Shown piece after piece: positions 7,084 to 16,800 of a DNA stretch of 64,000 nucleotides. Each line of letters opens with the position of its first letter. The first letter of the stretch is position 1. This DNA comes from CAIUVD01 sp044338255. Lineage in GTDB: Bacteria; Planctomycetota; UBA11346. The stretch spans positions 1 through 64,000 of the forward strand of contig JBIILZ010000001.1 of NCBI GenBank assembly GCA_044338255.1, given 5' to 3'. The position numbers were made by a program, and so were the translations under genes. The notes under the pieces are model-generated. The model ran no database searches, had not been told where the DNA came from, and saw only the letters and a list, made by a program, of their open reading frames with translations.

Positions 7084-8370
7084 TCACAGACGACGCAAAA
7101 GAGTGGTGGCAGTCAGGGTCAACCCACTGGCGTCGATCTCGGCAACCGCGCACTGCATGTCGCCAAGGCGCATTGGATGTGTTATTACTTCAATAGTTGC
7201 TCGGCCGGCGTGGTCAGCCTGACCCTGATGGATACTCAGCACGCTCGCGCCATGGCGCGACAAGGAGCCCGCGACACCTGCCAAGACACCGGGCTTGTCC
7301 GCCACCACAAACCGAGCGTAGGTCGCCGTCAGCTCGTCGACTTCAGGCACGAAGGTCAATACGGACCCTCCCTGAAAGAACCGATACGCGCCCGCCGTCG
7401 CCTGGTAACGGCCGCTGACGACGTCAACGACGTCCGCGAGCACGGCACTGGCGGTAGGCAAGGCGCCCGCGCCGAGTCCGGTAAGCACGGTCGGTCCCGC
7501 CGAGCTCGACTCGATGGCAATGCCATTGGCGTTCTTGTTGACCGACGCCAAAGGATGATCGAGCGGCACGAGGGTCGGGGCGACGCGCAGCTCGAGCCCG
7601 CTCGGACGCTGCCGGGCCACCGCCAGGAGCTTGATGCGCGCACCCATGGTACGAGCGCTGGCGATGTCTTGGGCGGTTAGTTGCTCGATGCCCTGGGTGC
7701 GGACCTCGGCCAGGGGGATACGACCATTGAAGGCGATGCGCGCCAAGATCGCCAGCTTGTGGGCGGTATCGGTGCCGTTGACGTCCAAGGCCGGATCAGC
7801 TTCGGCATAGCCCAGGCGCTGGGCCTCGGCGAGGGCTTCGCCGTAGCCCCAGCCTTCCTGTTCCATTTTGGTAAGAATGAAATTACAGGTGCCGTTGAGG
7901 ATCGCGCTGATGGCAAGGATACGGTTGGCGACCAAGCCATCGCGCAAGGCCGCGATCACCGGGATGCCGCCAGCGACCGCCGCCTCGAAGGCGATGCCCA
8001 CGCCATGGGCGGCGGCGAGAGCGAAGAGCTCGTCACCGTGTTCGGCGATCAGGGCCTTGTTGGCCGTGACCACGTGCTTGCCGGCCTTGAGGCAGGCGGC
8101 GAGCAGGGTCTTCGCCTCGGTGGTGCCGCCCACCAGGTGCATGACGACCTTGATCTCGGGATCGTTGGTGATCGTGGTGATATCGGCGCTGACGCGGGCT
8201 TTACCAGCGACCTGCTCGCGGACGCGCTGCGGATTGCGGGTGACGATAGTGGTCAGATCGAGGTCGAAACCGCAACGCTCGGCGAACAGATCGCGGTCCC
8301 GGGCGAGAATGTCGACCACTCCACCGCCAACGGTACCCCAGCCGATAAGTCCGATCGCCGTGCGCTGCAT
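7084..8370 (-). CDS. hom: Homoserine dehydrogenase
   Basis: Reduces aspartate semialdehyde to homoserine in the threonine/methionine branch. The 428-residue protein has the NAD(P)-binding motif GLIGWGTVGGG (residues 7-17), the ANKALI segment, the catalytic-domain hallmark LNGTCNFIL and GYAEADPxxDVxGxDxAHKL, and a C-terminal ACT regulatory domain from about residue 345, typical of threonine-inhibited enzymes. The start at 8370 has GGAG five bases upstream, whereas an earlier in-frame ATG at 8412 has no such signal. It precedes parA-parB on the same strand, an unusual neighbour for partition genes. Confidence 0.96.
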   Translation of the reverse strand: MQRTAIGLIGWGTVGGGVVDILARDRDLFAERCGFDLDLTTIVTRNPQRVREQVAGKARVSADITTITNDPEIKVVMHLVGGTTEAKTLLAACLKAGKHVVTANKALIAEHGDELFALAAAHGVGIAFEAAVAGGIPVIAALRDGLVANRILAISAILNGTCNFILTKMEQEGWGYGEALAEAQRLGYAEADPALDVNGTDTAHKLAILARIAFNGRIPLAEVRTQGIEQLTAQDIASARTMGARIKLLAVARQRPSGLELRVAPTLVPLDHPLASVNKNANGIAIESSSAGPTVLTGLGAGALPTASAVLADVVDVVSGRYQATAGAYRFFQGGSVLTFVPEVDELTATYARFVVADKPGVLAGVAGSLSRHGASVLSIHQGQADHAGRATIEVITHPMRLGDMQCAVAEIDASGLTLTATTLLRRL

Positions 8371-8451
8371 GCTGACTCCAGTGCGGCGCATGGTCGCGAG
8401 ACCGTTGTTCATGCAACCCCGATGCCGGCTTCTTTACTGTCCTTACTGTCC

Positions 8452-9321
8452 TTACCGGCCGTTGAGCACGCCGAAGGGCACATGCACGGACGGCGCCGCC
8501 GTCGCACCGAGGTCGGCATTGGCGCGTTTGTCATCGAAAAAGAGATGGGGCCGGAACAAGCGGATGATGCGATCCTTCGGCAGATCGCCGACGAAAAACG
8601 ACTCATCGACGGTGACGCCCCAGGCCCTCAGACTGGTCATCACCCGGCGATCCGCGGGCGCGCTGCGGGCGGTAATGATGGCCGTGCGAATGCGCGTGGT
8701 GGTGCGCTGAACCTTGGCCAGGGCGACCAGGAAGGGGTGCAGCGGACCGGGCGTGAGCGCCTGATCGTGGTTGGCGGCCTCGACCTCGTGGTAAGCCGCC
8801 AGACCGTGCTCTTTATAGTGTCGTTCACTGCCGTCATCGGCGAGCACGCCGTCGAAGTCAAAGGCGATGCGCAGCTCATGGCCGTCGTCGTCGGTGGCCG
8901 GTGAGGGGGTGACCACGCCCGCCGCCCAGCCCCGGGCGATGGCGGCCTCGACGTCGTCGCGATTGGCGCTGAGGAAGAGGCTGGCGCCGAAGGCCTGCAT
9001 GTATGGGTACGGCTCGCGGCCCCCGGTGAAGGCCAGGCGTCGGATCGGCAGGCGGTGATGATCGATGGCATGGCGCACACGCAGTCCGGTGTCGGGATCG
9101 TTGCGCGACAGCAGCACCACCTCTACCGCCTCGCCGCCGGCCTCGAGCAGACGTCGCACGAAGGGCATCGCCACTCCCGCCGGCGGTGGATTACGCTCAT
9201 GTTCACGCTGATGCAGGCGATAGGCCTCGGCACCCGAATCACGGAAGACCGCGTCGCTTTCGGTCAGATCGAAGAGCGCGCTCGAAGCCACGGCGATGAC
9301 CAGATCGGGAACGGTGGACAT
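8452..9321 (-). CDS. Cytosolic 5'-nucleotidase (NT5C1-like)
   Basis: A 289-residue HAD-type nucleotidase that would hydrolyse nucleoside monophosphates. Family hallmarks of the PF06189-type enzymes are present: VIAVASSALFDL at the N-terminus, VEVVLLSRNDPDTGLRV, LAFTGGREPYPYMQAFGA and FLSANRDDV, then the HAD aspartate motif IAFDFDGVLADD and, near the C-terminus, FVGDLPKDRI with FFDDK. Length is normal for the family. It lies 81 bp upstream of hom on the same strand and may share its transcript. Its stop codon lies in a short direct duplication (tactgtcct twice). Confidence 0.85.
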   Translation of the reverse strand: MSTVPDLVIAVASSALFDLTESDAVFRDSGAEAYRLHQREHERNPPPAGVAMPFVRRLLEAGGEAVEVVLLSRNDPDTGLRVRHAIDHHRLPIRRLAFTGGREPYPYMQAFGASLFLSANRDDVEAAIARGWAAGVVTPSPATDDDGHELRIAFDFDGVLADDGSERHYKEHGLAAYHEVEAANHDQALTPGPLHPFLVALAKVQRTTTRIRTAIITARSAPADRRVMTSLRAWGVTVDESFFVGDLPKDRIIRLFRPHLFFDDKRANADLGATAAPSVHVPFGVLNGR

Positions 9322-9390
9322 GGACGAAAACTACCGCCGCCCGCACTCAAACCAATCCCGATCGGGATGGCCGTCCACGAGCATTTATTC

Positions 9391-9438
9391 CGCCGCCAAG
9401 TCCGCCGCCAAGTCCGCCGCCAAGTCCGCCGCCAAGTC
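9391..9438. repeat. 12-bp tandem repeat, four copies
   Basis: Four perfect copies of cgccgccaagtc between the 5'-nucleotidase start and the ftsY stop. It lies in the gap between two minus-strand genes; any peptide read from it would be a (Lys-Ser-Ala-Ala) repeat and is not convincing. Confidence 0.9.
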
Positions 9439-9514
9439 CGCCACGGAGCATTGGCGGTCGCTACCCGAGCAGAACTTCACCACCGTTCCCGAACAGCACC
9501 GTGGCATCACCTAA

Positions 9515-10444
9515 TCAGGCGTCGCCGAAAATGGCCTCGACGAAGGCATCCGGATCGAACGGCTGCAGATCGTCCATGCCTTCGCCGACGCCGATGAAGC
9601 GCACCGGCAGGCCCAATTCGCGGCGCACCTGAATGATCGCGCCGCCTTTGGCAGTGCCGTCGAGCTTGGTCAGGACCAGGCCGGTGACACCCATGCTGTC
9701 CTTGAAGACCTTGGCCTGCTGCACCGCGTTCTGACCGGCGGTCGCATCCAGGACCAGGAGCGTCGCGTGCGGGGCTTCCGGCAGGCGTTTCTGCATCACG
9801 CGGCGGACTTTCTCCAGCTCGCGCATGAGGTGATCCTTGTTGTGCAGACGACCGGCGGTGTCGATCAGCACCAAGTCGCTGCCGCGGGCGATGCCCGCCG
9901 CCACGGCGTCGAAGGCCACCGCTGCGGCGTCGCCGCCGGTCTGGCTCTTGATCAGATCGACACCGACGCGATCAGCCCAGATCTGCAGCTGCTCAATGGC
10001 CGCCGCACGGTAGGTGTCGCCGGCGGCGATGAGCACCGACTTGCCCTGATCCTTGTAGCGCTTGGCGAGCTTGGCGATGGTCGTGGTCTTGCCCGCGCCG
10101 TTGACGCCGACGATCAGGACCACGTAGGGCTTGCTGTCCAGCGGCAGCTCATTGTTAGGAATGCTCAGCTCATCGCGCAGGGTCTGCTTGAGGTAGGCGA
10201 GCAGATCCTCGCCTTTGGCGATCTCCCCGGCCTTGTAGCGCTGCTGCAATTCCTTGAGGATCTCCTCGGTCTTGCCGACGCCGATATCCGCCGCCAGCAA
10301 GGTCTCTTCGAGCTGTTCAAGGAAGTTACGGTCGATGGCCCGGCCAGCCCCGATCAGCTTCCGAAGGGCCCCGCCGATGGCGGAGCGCGTCTTGCTGAGG
10401 CCTTCTTTGACCCGCGTGAATAACCGCCCGATGGCCTTGAACAT
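9515..10444 (-). CDS. ftsY: Signal recognition particle receptor FtsY
   Basis: SRP-receptor GTPase that docks ribosome-nascent chain complexes at the inner membrane. The 309-residue protein lacks the long acidic A domain and begins with a short amphipathic N-terminus, then the N domain (about 20-100) and G domain: P-loop GVNGAGKTT (113-121), DTAGR (195-199), TKLDGTAKGG (259-268) and the C-terminal GVGEGMDDLQPF typical of FtsY. The start codon overlaps the rsfS stop as TAATG, so the two are translationally coupled. Confidence 0.96.
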   Translation of the reverse strand: MFKAIGRLFTRVKEGLSKTRSAIGGALRKLIGAGRAIDRNFLEQLEETLLAADIGVGKTEEILKELQQRYKAGEIAKGEDLLAYLKQTLRDELSIPNNELPLDSKPYVVLIVGVNGAGKTTTIAKLAKRYKDQGKSVLIAAGDTYRAAAIEQLQIWADRVGVDLIKSQTGGDAAAVAFDAVAAGIARGSDLVLIDTAGRLHNKDHLMRELEKVRRVMQKRLPEAPHATLLVLDATAGQNAVQQAKVFKDSMGVTGLVLTKLDGTAKGGAIIQVRRELGLPVRFIGVGEGMDDLQPFDPDAFVEAIFGDA

Positions 10445-10989
10445 TACAGGTCGCCGGCGTCCTGCGGCTTCGCCCGGCGCGCGGGCTTGGCCTTTTTGGC
10501 CACCGCCTTTTTCTTCGGCGCGGCGGGTTCAGCTTCGATGGCCGGCTTCTTGCGCGACACGCGCTTTTTCGGCGCAGGTCCGTCAGCGGCGGCAACTACC
10601 GGCTCGGCCTGGACCTTGTCGGGATCCGGCAGGGTCTTCACTTCCTTCTCCCAGGCGACCTTCTTGGCCAACGGCCAGAGCGTGTCGAGCTGGTAAAAGG
10701 CGCGCTTTTCTTCGCTGAGGGCATGGACCACGACGTCGAAGCAATCGATCAGCATCCAGCCGGTATCGCCTTCGACGGGCATGCGCTGCACCCCGTGGCG
10801 TTTGCAGAAGTGCCAGACCTCTTCAACCAGGGCGTTAGTGAGGCGATCGCTGGAGGCGCTCACCAGTACGGCGTAATCAAAGGAATGGGCCGTGGACGGC
10901 TGCTGGAGGACCACGACCTCGACGCCACCCTTCTGGTCAACGACCCGGGCACAGTTCAAAGCAAGTTCGCGGGCGGTGAAACTAGGCAT
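10444..10989 (-). CDS. rsfS: Ribosome silencing factor RsfS with Lys/Ala-rich tail
   Basis: RsfS binds uL14 on the 50S subunit and blocks subunit joining during starvation. Residues 1-115 hold the conserved fold (KGGVEVVVL, FDYAVLVSASSDRL, VEGDTGWMLIDCFDVVVHAL, RAFYQLDTLW). The remaining 65 residues form a Lys/Ala/Pro-rich tail (KKRVSRKK, KKKAVAKKAK) that the family normally lacks and that could add RNA affinity. The start at 10989 is preceded by GAGG; an upstream in-frame ATG at 11040 would add 17 residues. Coupled to ftsY by a one-base overlap. Confidence 0.9.
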   Translation of the reverse strand: MPSFTARELALNCARVVDQKGGVEVVVLQQPSTAHSFDYAVLVSASSDRLTNALVEEVWHFCKRHGVQRMPVEGDTGWMLIDCFDVVVHALSEEKRAFYQLDTLWPLAKKVAWEKEVKTLPDPDKVQAEPVVAAADGPAPKKRVSRKKPAIEAEPAAPKKKAVAKKAKPARRAKPQDAGDL

Positions 10990-11047
10990 CAGGGGATCCT
11001 CGGCGGGGGTAGCATGGTGGGCCGCGACGCGAGGGAACAAGGATCAG

Positions 11048-11124
11048 ACCGCCGCCGGACTGCCGCCGGACCGCCGCCGGACTGCCGCCGGACCGCCGCC
11101 GGACCGCCGCCGGACTGTCGCCGA
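11048..11124. repeat. 11-bp tandem repeat, about seven copies
   Basis: Units alternate between accgccgccgg and actgccgccgg in the gap between divergent rsfS and the Ca2+/H+ antiporter gene. The array occupies most of the upstream region and may influence the spacing of their promoters. Confidence 0.88.
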
Positions 11125-11164
11125 ACAGTCACGGGCGGCGATTGACCCCCGCCGAGCGCGCTCC

Positions 11165-12319
11165 ATGACCCATGCCATGTCCGTTGCCCAACTCTGCAGG
11201 CCCTCCCTCAACTGGTTGCTGGCCTTCATCCCCATCGCCGCCTACTGCGAGTATGGGACGAGCAACCACACCGCCATCTTCATCACCTCCTGCTTGGCGA
11301 TCATCCCCATCGCCGGCTGGATGGGCGAGGCCACCGAGCACCTCGCGGAAAAGACCGGCGAGGGCATCGGCGGACTGCTGAACGCGACCTTCGGCAATGC
11401 CGCCGAACTGGTCATCGCGCTGGTCGCCCTGAGCAAGGGGCCGGCGATGTACGATGTCGTCAAGGCCTCGATCACCGGTTCGATCATCGGCAACATCCTC
11501 CTCGTCCTGGGCGCCGCCTGCTTGGCCGGCGGGGTGAAATTCAACGTCCTGAAGTTCAGCGGTCCGGCGGTGCGCAGTTACAGCTCGATGCTGTTTCTGG
11601 CGGCAGCGGCCCTGGTCCTGCCGGCGGTGTTCCACTTCGTCGGTGGCGCCGGCATTGAGATCCGCGAACGCGATCTGTCCCTGGAAATTTCCGTGGTGAT
11701 GATGATCACCTACATCCTCTCGCTGTGGTTCTCGCTCAAGACCCACAAGGAACTCTTCTGCGGTCCCGCCGCCGAGTCCGCCGCGGTCAGCGATGACGAC
11801 CACGAAAAGGGCAACCATAAACCGTGGAGCACCGGCAAATCGATCGGCGTCCTGGTGGGGGCGACGCTCCTGATCGCCACTGTCGCCGAATGGATGGTGG
11901 GCTCGGTCGAGATCGCCGCCCACAGCCTGGGCATGAGCAACATCTTCGTTGGCATCGTCGTTGTGGCCATCGTCGGCAACGCCGCCGAGCACAGCACCGC
12001 GATCATGGTCGCCCGTAAAAACCGCATGGATCTGGCGATGGGCGTGGCCATCGGCTCGTCGATCCAGATCGCCCTGTTCGTCGCCCCGGTGCTGGTCTTC
12101 GCGAGCTACGCCTTTAATCCCGGCCATCCCCTGGATCTGGTCTTCAGTCCCATGGAAGTCATCGCCGTGGTCCTCGCGGTGCTGGTCGTCGAACAGGTCA
12201 CCGCCGACGGTGAAACCCATTGGCTCGAAGGCGTGCAGCTGCTGTCGGTCTATCTAATCCTCGCCCTGGTGTTCTATCTCCTGCCCGATCAGGCTTCCGC
12301 CCCGCACGTTGGGCATTGA
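11165..12319 (+). CDS. Ca2+/H+ antiporter (CaCA family, CAX type)
   Basis: Inner-membrane exchanger of 384 residues exporting Ca2+ against protons. It has about eleven hydrophobic segments and the two inverted alpha-repeat signatures of the family: [17 protein letters not shown] in the first half and [17 protein letters not shown] in the second, separated by an acidic/His-rich loop ([10 protein letters not shown]). The start at 11165 (MTHAMSVAQ) leaves the first membrane segment intact; a Met five codons from the end of this leader, at 11177, is an alternative. In-frame upstream codons pass through the 11-bp repeat and are not likely coding. Confidence 0.93.
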   Translation: MTHAMSVAQLCRPSLNWLLAFIPIAAYCEYGTSNHTAIFITSCLAIIPIAGWMGEATEHLAEKTGEGIGGLLNATFGNAAELVIALVALSKGPAMYDVVKASITGSIIGNILLVLGAACLAGGVKFNVLKFSGPAVRSYSSMLFLAAAALVLPAVFHFVGGAGIEIRERDLSLEISVVMMITYILSLWFSLKTHKELFCGPAAESAAVSDDDHEKGNHKPWSTGKSIGVLVGATLLIATVAEWMVGSVEIAAHSLGMSNIFVGIVVVAIVGNAAEHSTAIMVARKNRMDLAMGVAIGSSIQIALFVAPVLVFASYAFNPGHPLDLVFSPMEVIAVVLAVLVVEQVTADGETHWLEGVQLLSVYLILALVFYLLPDQASAPHVGH

Positions 12320-12347
12320 GTCCACGCCGGCCTGAAGATCTCCTCGC

Positions 12348-12399
12348 CATATGGCGATATCATATGGCGATATCATATGGCGATATCATATGACGATAT
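12348..12399. repeat. 13-bp palindrome-containing tandem repeat, four copies
   Basis: Three copies of catatggcgatat and one of catatgacgatat. Each junction makes a larger palindrome around CATATG (for example cgccatatggcg at 12345-12356). It lies between the convergent ends of the antiporter gene and the outer-membrane protein gene, so it could act as a two-way transcription stop or a protein-binding array. Confidence 0.9.
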
Positions 12400-12446
12400 A
12401 GGCATGCGCTCGGATGCTCGCTGGGCAGGGCGCGGCGCAGGTCGGC

Positions 12447-13787
12447 TCAGAAGCGATACGAGGTGCCGACGATCAGGCGCCAGATGCGGATGCTCACTTC
12501 CGATTCGACGGTGTTGCCGGTGGGCAGATCCACCGACGACGAGGTCCCACTGGTATTCCAGGTCGAAGCCACGCCCGCGGTCATCAGCGAATGCTCGCCG
12601 CGCACCGAGAGACCAGCCACCGCCGTCCACAGGTCGACGCGTGAGAAAAGTTGCGAGTCAGCGATCGGCGTGCGATCACTGAGGAACCCGGCGTGCGCCC
12701 ACCAGGTATCAGTCACGCGATGCGCAAAGCCTACCGCGCCATTGAGCACCGCGTGGCGGTTGGAGGTCACCGGCGCCACGGTATCCGTGCCGATGGTGGT
12801 CACGCCCCCGCTCACCGTCGTGCGCTGGCGCTGGAAAGCGGGGAAGACATTGCGCGGCGACGAGCCCAGCTGAAAGGTCGCATCCACTTCCAGCGACCAG
12901 TTTTCTCCACCACGAGCAATGGCCGCAGTGGCCGTCGCCGGGGCGTCGAGATCGAGATGGTAATCACTGGTGCTACCGCTGATGAAGCTCACCGTGTTGG
13001 TGAGCGGATTGCTCGCCAGCTGGGTGTCGGTGCGATCTCCCGATTGCCAGATGCGAATACCGGGAGCGGTGACGGTGGCGCCAACGACCACCTCGTCACG
13101 CTGCCATTGCCAGCCGGCCCCCAGGCGCAGAAGGACCGTGCGCCCGTGATACTGGGTCGAATTGCTGACCAGGCCACCGCTCGGCAAGGCCACCGAGGAA
13201 TAGGCATTGGACACCGAAATCTCGTGGACCACAGCCGCTCCGCTGAAACCCCAGCGGTGTTCGCCAAAGGCCCGCCCGAGCGAAATCGTCGGCAGGTATT
13301 CTTCGTACGAGGCATCATAGGTATTGGCCACCGAGATGGTCTCGCCGCCGGCCTTCGCTGCTTCCTGCTGAGCCACCGAAGTCCGCCAATAGACCGGCGT
13401 CGCGACCACGAACCCGACACCCCATTGCCCATCGCCGCCAAACATTTCCGGCAGCGGCTCGCAGATGCCGGCGGCGCCCGGGACCACCGACACGGTCTTG
13501 CGGCTGTCATTGCCAAAGGCGCTGTCGACGCCGACGTGGCTGTATTCGTAGATCGAGGCCGAGCCCATGACTTCGCTGCTAGCCTGACCGGCGACGCCCG
13601 CCGGATTGTACCACGCCGCCGAGGCCCCGGTGGTTCGCGCCACCACCGCTGACCCCTCAATGCTGCCAGTCTCGCCCATCGGCATCGAGCGATCGTTAGG
13701 CAGGATCAGATTCATCTGTTCCAAGGCCGCGAGCGGGGTCGCACCGGCGCAGATGATCACGGCACAAAACGCCGTGACGACTCTCAT
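12447..13787 (-). CDS. Outer-membrane beta-barrel protein, FadL/OmpP1-like
   Basis: A 446-residue secreted protein. A signal peptide (MRVVTAFCAVIICAGATPLAA) is followed by a FadL/TodX-like N-terminal pattern (GSAVVARTTGASAAWYNPAG), alternating hydrophobic beta strands throughout, and a final Tyr-Arg-Phe with terminal aromatic residue, as in barrels inserted by BamA. Such proteins carry long-chain fatty acids or other hydrophobic compounds across the outer membrane; the substrate cannot be read from sequence. The start at 13787 is chosen because it opens the signal peptide. It follows the SNF2-type gene by 22 bp on the same strand. Confidence 0.8.
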   Translation of the reverse strand: MRVVTAFCAVIICAGATPLAALEQMNLILPNDRSMPMGETGSIEGSAVVARTTGASAAWYNPAGVAGQASSEVMGSASIYEYSHVGVDSAFGNDSRKTVSVVPGAAGICEPLPEMFGGDGQWGVGFVVATPVYWRTSVAQQEAAKAGGETISVANTYDASYEEYLPTISLGRAFGEHRWGFSGAAVVHEISVSNAYSSVALPSGGLVSNSTQYHGRTVLLRLGAGWQWQRDEVVVGATVTAPGIRIWQSGDRTDTQLASNPLTNTVSFISGSTSDYHLDLDAPATATAAIARGGENWSLEVDATFQLGSSPRNVFPAFQRQRTTVSGGVTTIGTDTVAPVTSNRHAVLNGAVGFAHRVTDTWWAHAGFLSDRTPIADSQLFSRVDLWTAVAGLSVRGEHSLMTAGVASTWNTSGTSSSVDLPTGNTVESEVSIRIWRLIVGTSYRF

Positions 13788-13827
13788 CCCGGCACCCCGT
13801 CGAGGATTCTCATCCCGGCACCCCGTC
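13782..13827. repeat. 20-bp direct repeat at a gene junction
   Basis: tctcatcccggcaccccgtc occurs at 13782-13801 and 13808-13827, a 26-bp period. The first copy covers the start of the outer-membrane protein gene and the second covers the stop codon of the SNF2-type gene, so the junction was created or enlarged by a local duplication. Confidence 0.88.
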
Positions 13828-16800
13828 ATGGAGCAAGGCCAGCAGATCATCCTCGCTGAGCTGCGCCGCGCGGTCGGCACCGGCGAGCACGGCGTCGACG
13901 AGATCGCGTTTCTGCTGATGCAGGGCGAGGATCTTCTCCTCGACGGTGTTCGCGGAAATCAGGCGATAGACGGTGACCGGCTTGGTCTGCCCGAGACGAT
14001 GGGCGCGATCGCTGGCCTGATCCTCGACCGCCGGATTCCACCACGGATCGAGGTGCACGACGTAGCTCGCGGCGGTGAGGTTGAGCCCCGTGCCGCCGGC
14101 TTTCAGCGAGAGCAGGAAGACCTCGCCCTCGCCGCGCTGGAAGCGCGCCACGCGCTCGCGCCGCTCCGGAGCCGGCGTGCTGCCGTCAATGCGCAGCCAC
14201 GACCAGCCATTGCCCCAGGCGTTGTTGCGCCAGTCGCGTTCGACCAGATCGAGGAAGCTGGTGAACTGCGAGAACACCAACAGGCGATGGCCTTCAGCGC
14301 GGGCGGCAGTGACCAGCTCACGAAGTGCTGCGAGCTTGCTCGAAGGTACCGGGCTGTCGGCGATCAGCAGCTGCGGAGCGCAGGCCAACTGGCGCAGGCG
14401 CATGAGGGCGGCGAAGATCGCCATGCGCTGGTTGCCATGCGCATCGCGGCCCTTACCGGCCTCGAGCTCGGCGAGGGCCCGCGTGCGTTCGGCGGCGAGC
14501 AGCGCCAGCTCTTCCGGCGATTGCTCGACACGACGTACGACCTCGGTGATCGGCGGCAGATCAGTGGCGACCTGTTCCTTGGTTCGGCGGAGGATGAATG
14601 GCGCCAGGCGCAGGCGCAGGCGCTCGCTGGCCTGGACATCGTGGTCGATCTCGATCGGACGCGCGAAATGCTCACGGAATCCCGCCCAGTGGCCGAACAG
14701 GCCGGGGAGGACGAGGTTGACGATCGACCACAGTTCGGCGAGCCGGTTTTCCACCGGCGTGCCGGTGAGCGCCAGGCGCCACAGCACATTCAGTTCGGCA
14801 AGGGCGGTGGCGCGTTTGGCGGCGGCGTTCTTGACCATCTGGGCCTCGTCGAGGACTAGCGTCGCCCACTCCACCTGCTTGAGTCGTTCGATGCCACGAG
14901 CAGCCAGCTGATAGCTAGCGAGCACGATGTCGCCGGCCAGCGGCGCGGCCAGATCACGATCATCGCGGAAGACGCGCACCCGCAGCGCCGGTGCGAAGCG
15001 CGCCAGCTCATCGATCCAGTTGCCCTCGACCGAGGTCGGCATGACCACCAGCTGCGGGCCGAGGACCGCCCGGCGCACGAGCATGGCCGTCGCCTGCAGG
15101 GTCTTGCCCAGGCCCATGTCATCGGCGAGCACCGCCCCCGCGCCCCAGTGCGCCAGGCGCGCCAGCCAGCGATACCCGTCGCGCTGATACGGGCGGAGCT
15201 CAGCCATCAGACCCACAGGCAGGGCCTCATCGACGGCGCTCGCGTCGCAGAGGCGTTGGCGCAGCTCGCACCATGCATCGTCGGTGATGACCTGCGCCGG
15301 AGCGAGGTCCTGCACCGCCTCAGCAAGCAACGGCGCCGCCAGCACCGCCGCCCGCTTGCCGTGATCGTCAGCCGCCGCTGCCACCAGCTCCAGGCGCCGC
15401 CGCAGGCCGGCGGTCAAGCGCACCAGGCGATCGGCGGAAACCGCGACATAGCCGCGTTTCTCCTTCAGGGCCTGGAGCAGGTTGGCGAGGGCGATGGTGT
15501 GTCCGTCGACCTCGATGCCGCCACCCAGCTCCAGCCAATCGCGACCGCCGGGGACGGCATTCATGCGCAACGTGAACGAGCTTTCGTCGGCCTCGCTGAC
15601 CGTCAGCGCTGTGCCGCGCCAATGCGCGTTGATGCCGAACTCGGCCAGCCGTGCGACCAGGGCGAGGGCCGCCTCGGCGGGCAGGTGCCAGCGGTATTCA
15701 TGGCGATCGAGCGTCATCAAGCCCAGACGCTCAGCCAGGGTGCGCGCCGCGGCATGCTCACCGACGGGATCACGACGGGTATGGACCCAGGCTTCGCCGC
15801 CGCCCAACTGCGGTTGCCGCGCAGAGACCAGAGCCACGCCATGACCGGGCGCAAACCATGGACCTTCGAGCAGCGGGCGCACCTGCAGCTCGACCTGCAA
15901 GGTCTGCCCGTGCCGTTCAAGGAAGCATCCCGGCTGCACGATGGGCGGCAGCTCGCGGGTTTCGCCGGGCGGGGCCACGCCCAGGCGGGCGGTGACCGCA
16001 CCCACCGCCCCGGCGCTCAATAACGCCGTCGGAATCGCCACCGGATGGCGGTGCAGGCGCGCCAACGCCAGGGTCTGTCCAGAGGTCGCCGCCAGCACCA
16101 GCAACTGGGCGGTGGTGCCTTGGCCGCCGGGGCTCGCGGCCACCACCACGTCATCGCCGTAGAACCGCGTCCATTCGTCGCGATTTTCGAATTGCGGACA
16201 ATGCACCCGATAACCGTCGGGGTCTTCCTGAAGGGTCAGCGACAAACCGGCAACGGTAGTCGAGAGCAGCTGCCCGGTCTCGTCCATGAGGTTGTGTTGG
16301 CTGACCAGGTTGCGCCACAGCGCGAACGAACGCAGGGCACGCTCCTGGTCCTCAACCAGCAAGCCAAGCAGCAGGCGATCGGTGGCCGTGAGCGTCACGG
16401 TCAGGGCCTGCGCGAGATCGCGCAGCGGGCGCAGCTTGCCCCAGCCGCTCTTGGTGCGCGGCTGCAGCGCCGGCTGCAACGGTCGGTGCTGGCTGAGATT
16501 GACCACCCAGATCAGGCGGCGTTCGACGTGCTTGGCGACGGCGTCGGCCTGGCGCTGGGCGTCTTCGCGCTCCTTCACTCCGAGGTCGCGATCGAGGGCC
16601 TCGAACAGCACCCGGGCTTCCTCGGCGGCGCTGATGCCGAGCACCTCGCGCAGGGGGGCAAGGTGGTGCCATTGGCGGTGCTCGACGCGCGCGGCGATGA
16701 CCTTGGCCAACGACCACAGGTGCAGGCAGATCGCCCCCGGTTTGGCGTTGGCGCGCTGGAAGCCGCAGGTGCAATGCAGGTTGAGCTGGAAGCGGTTGGC

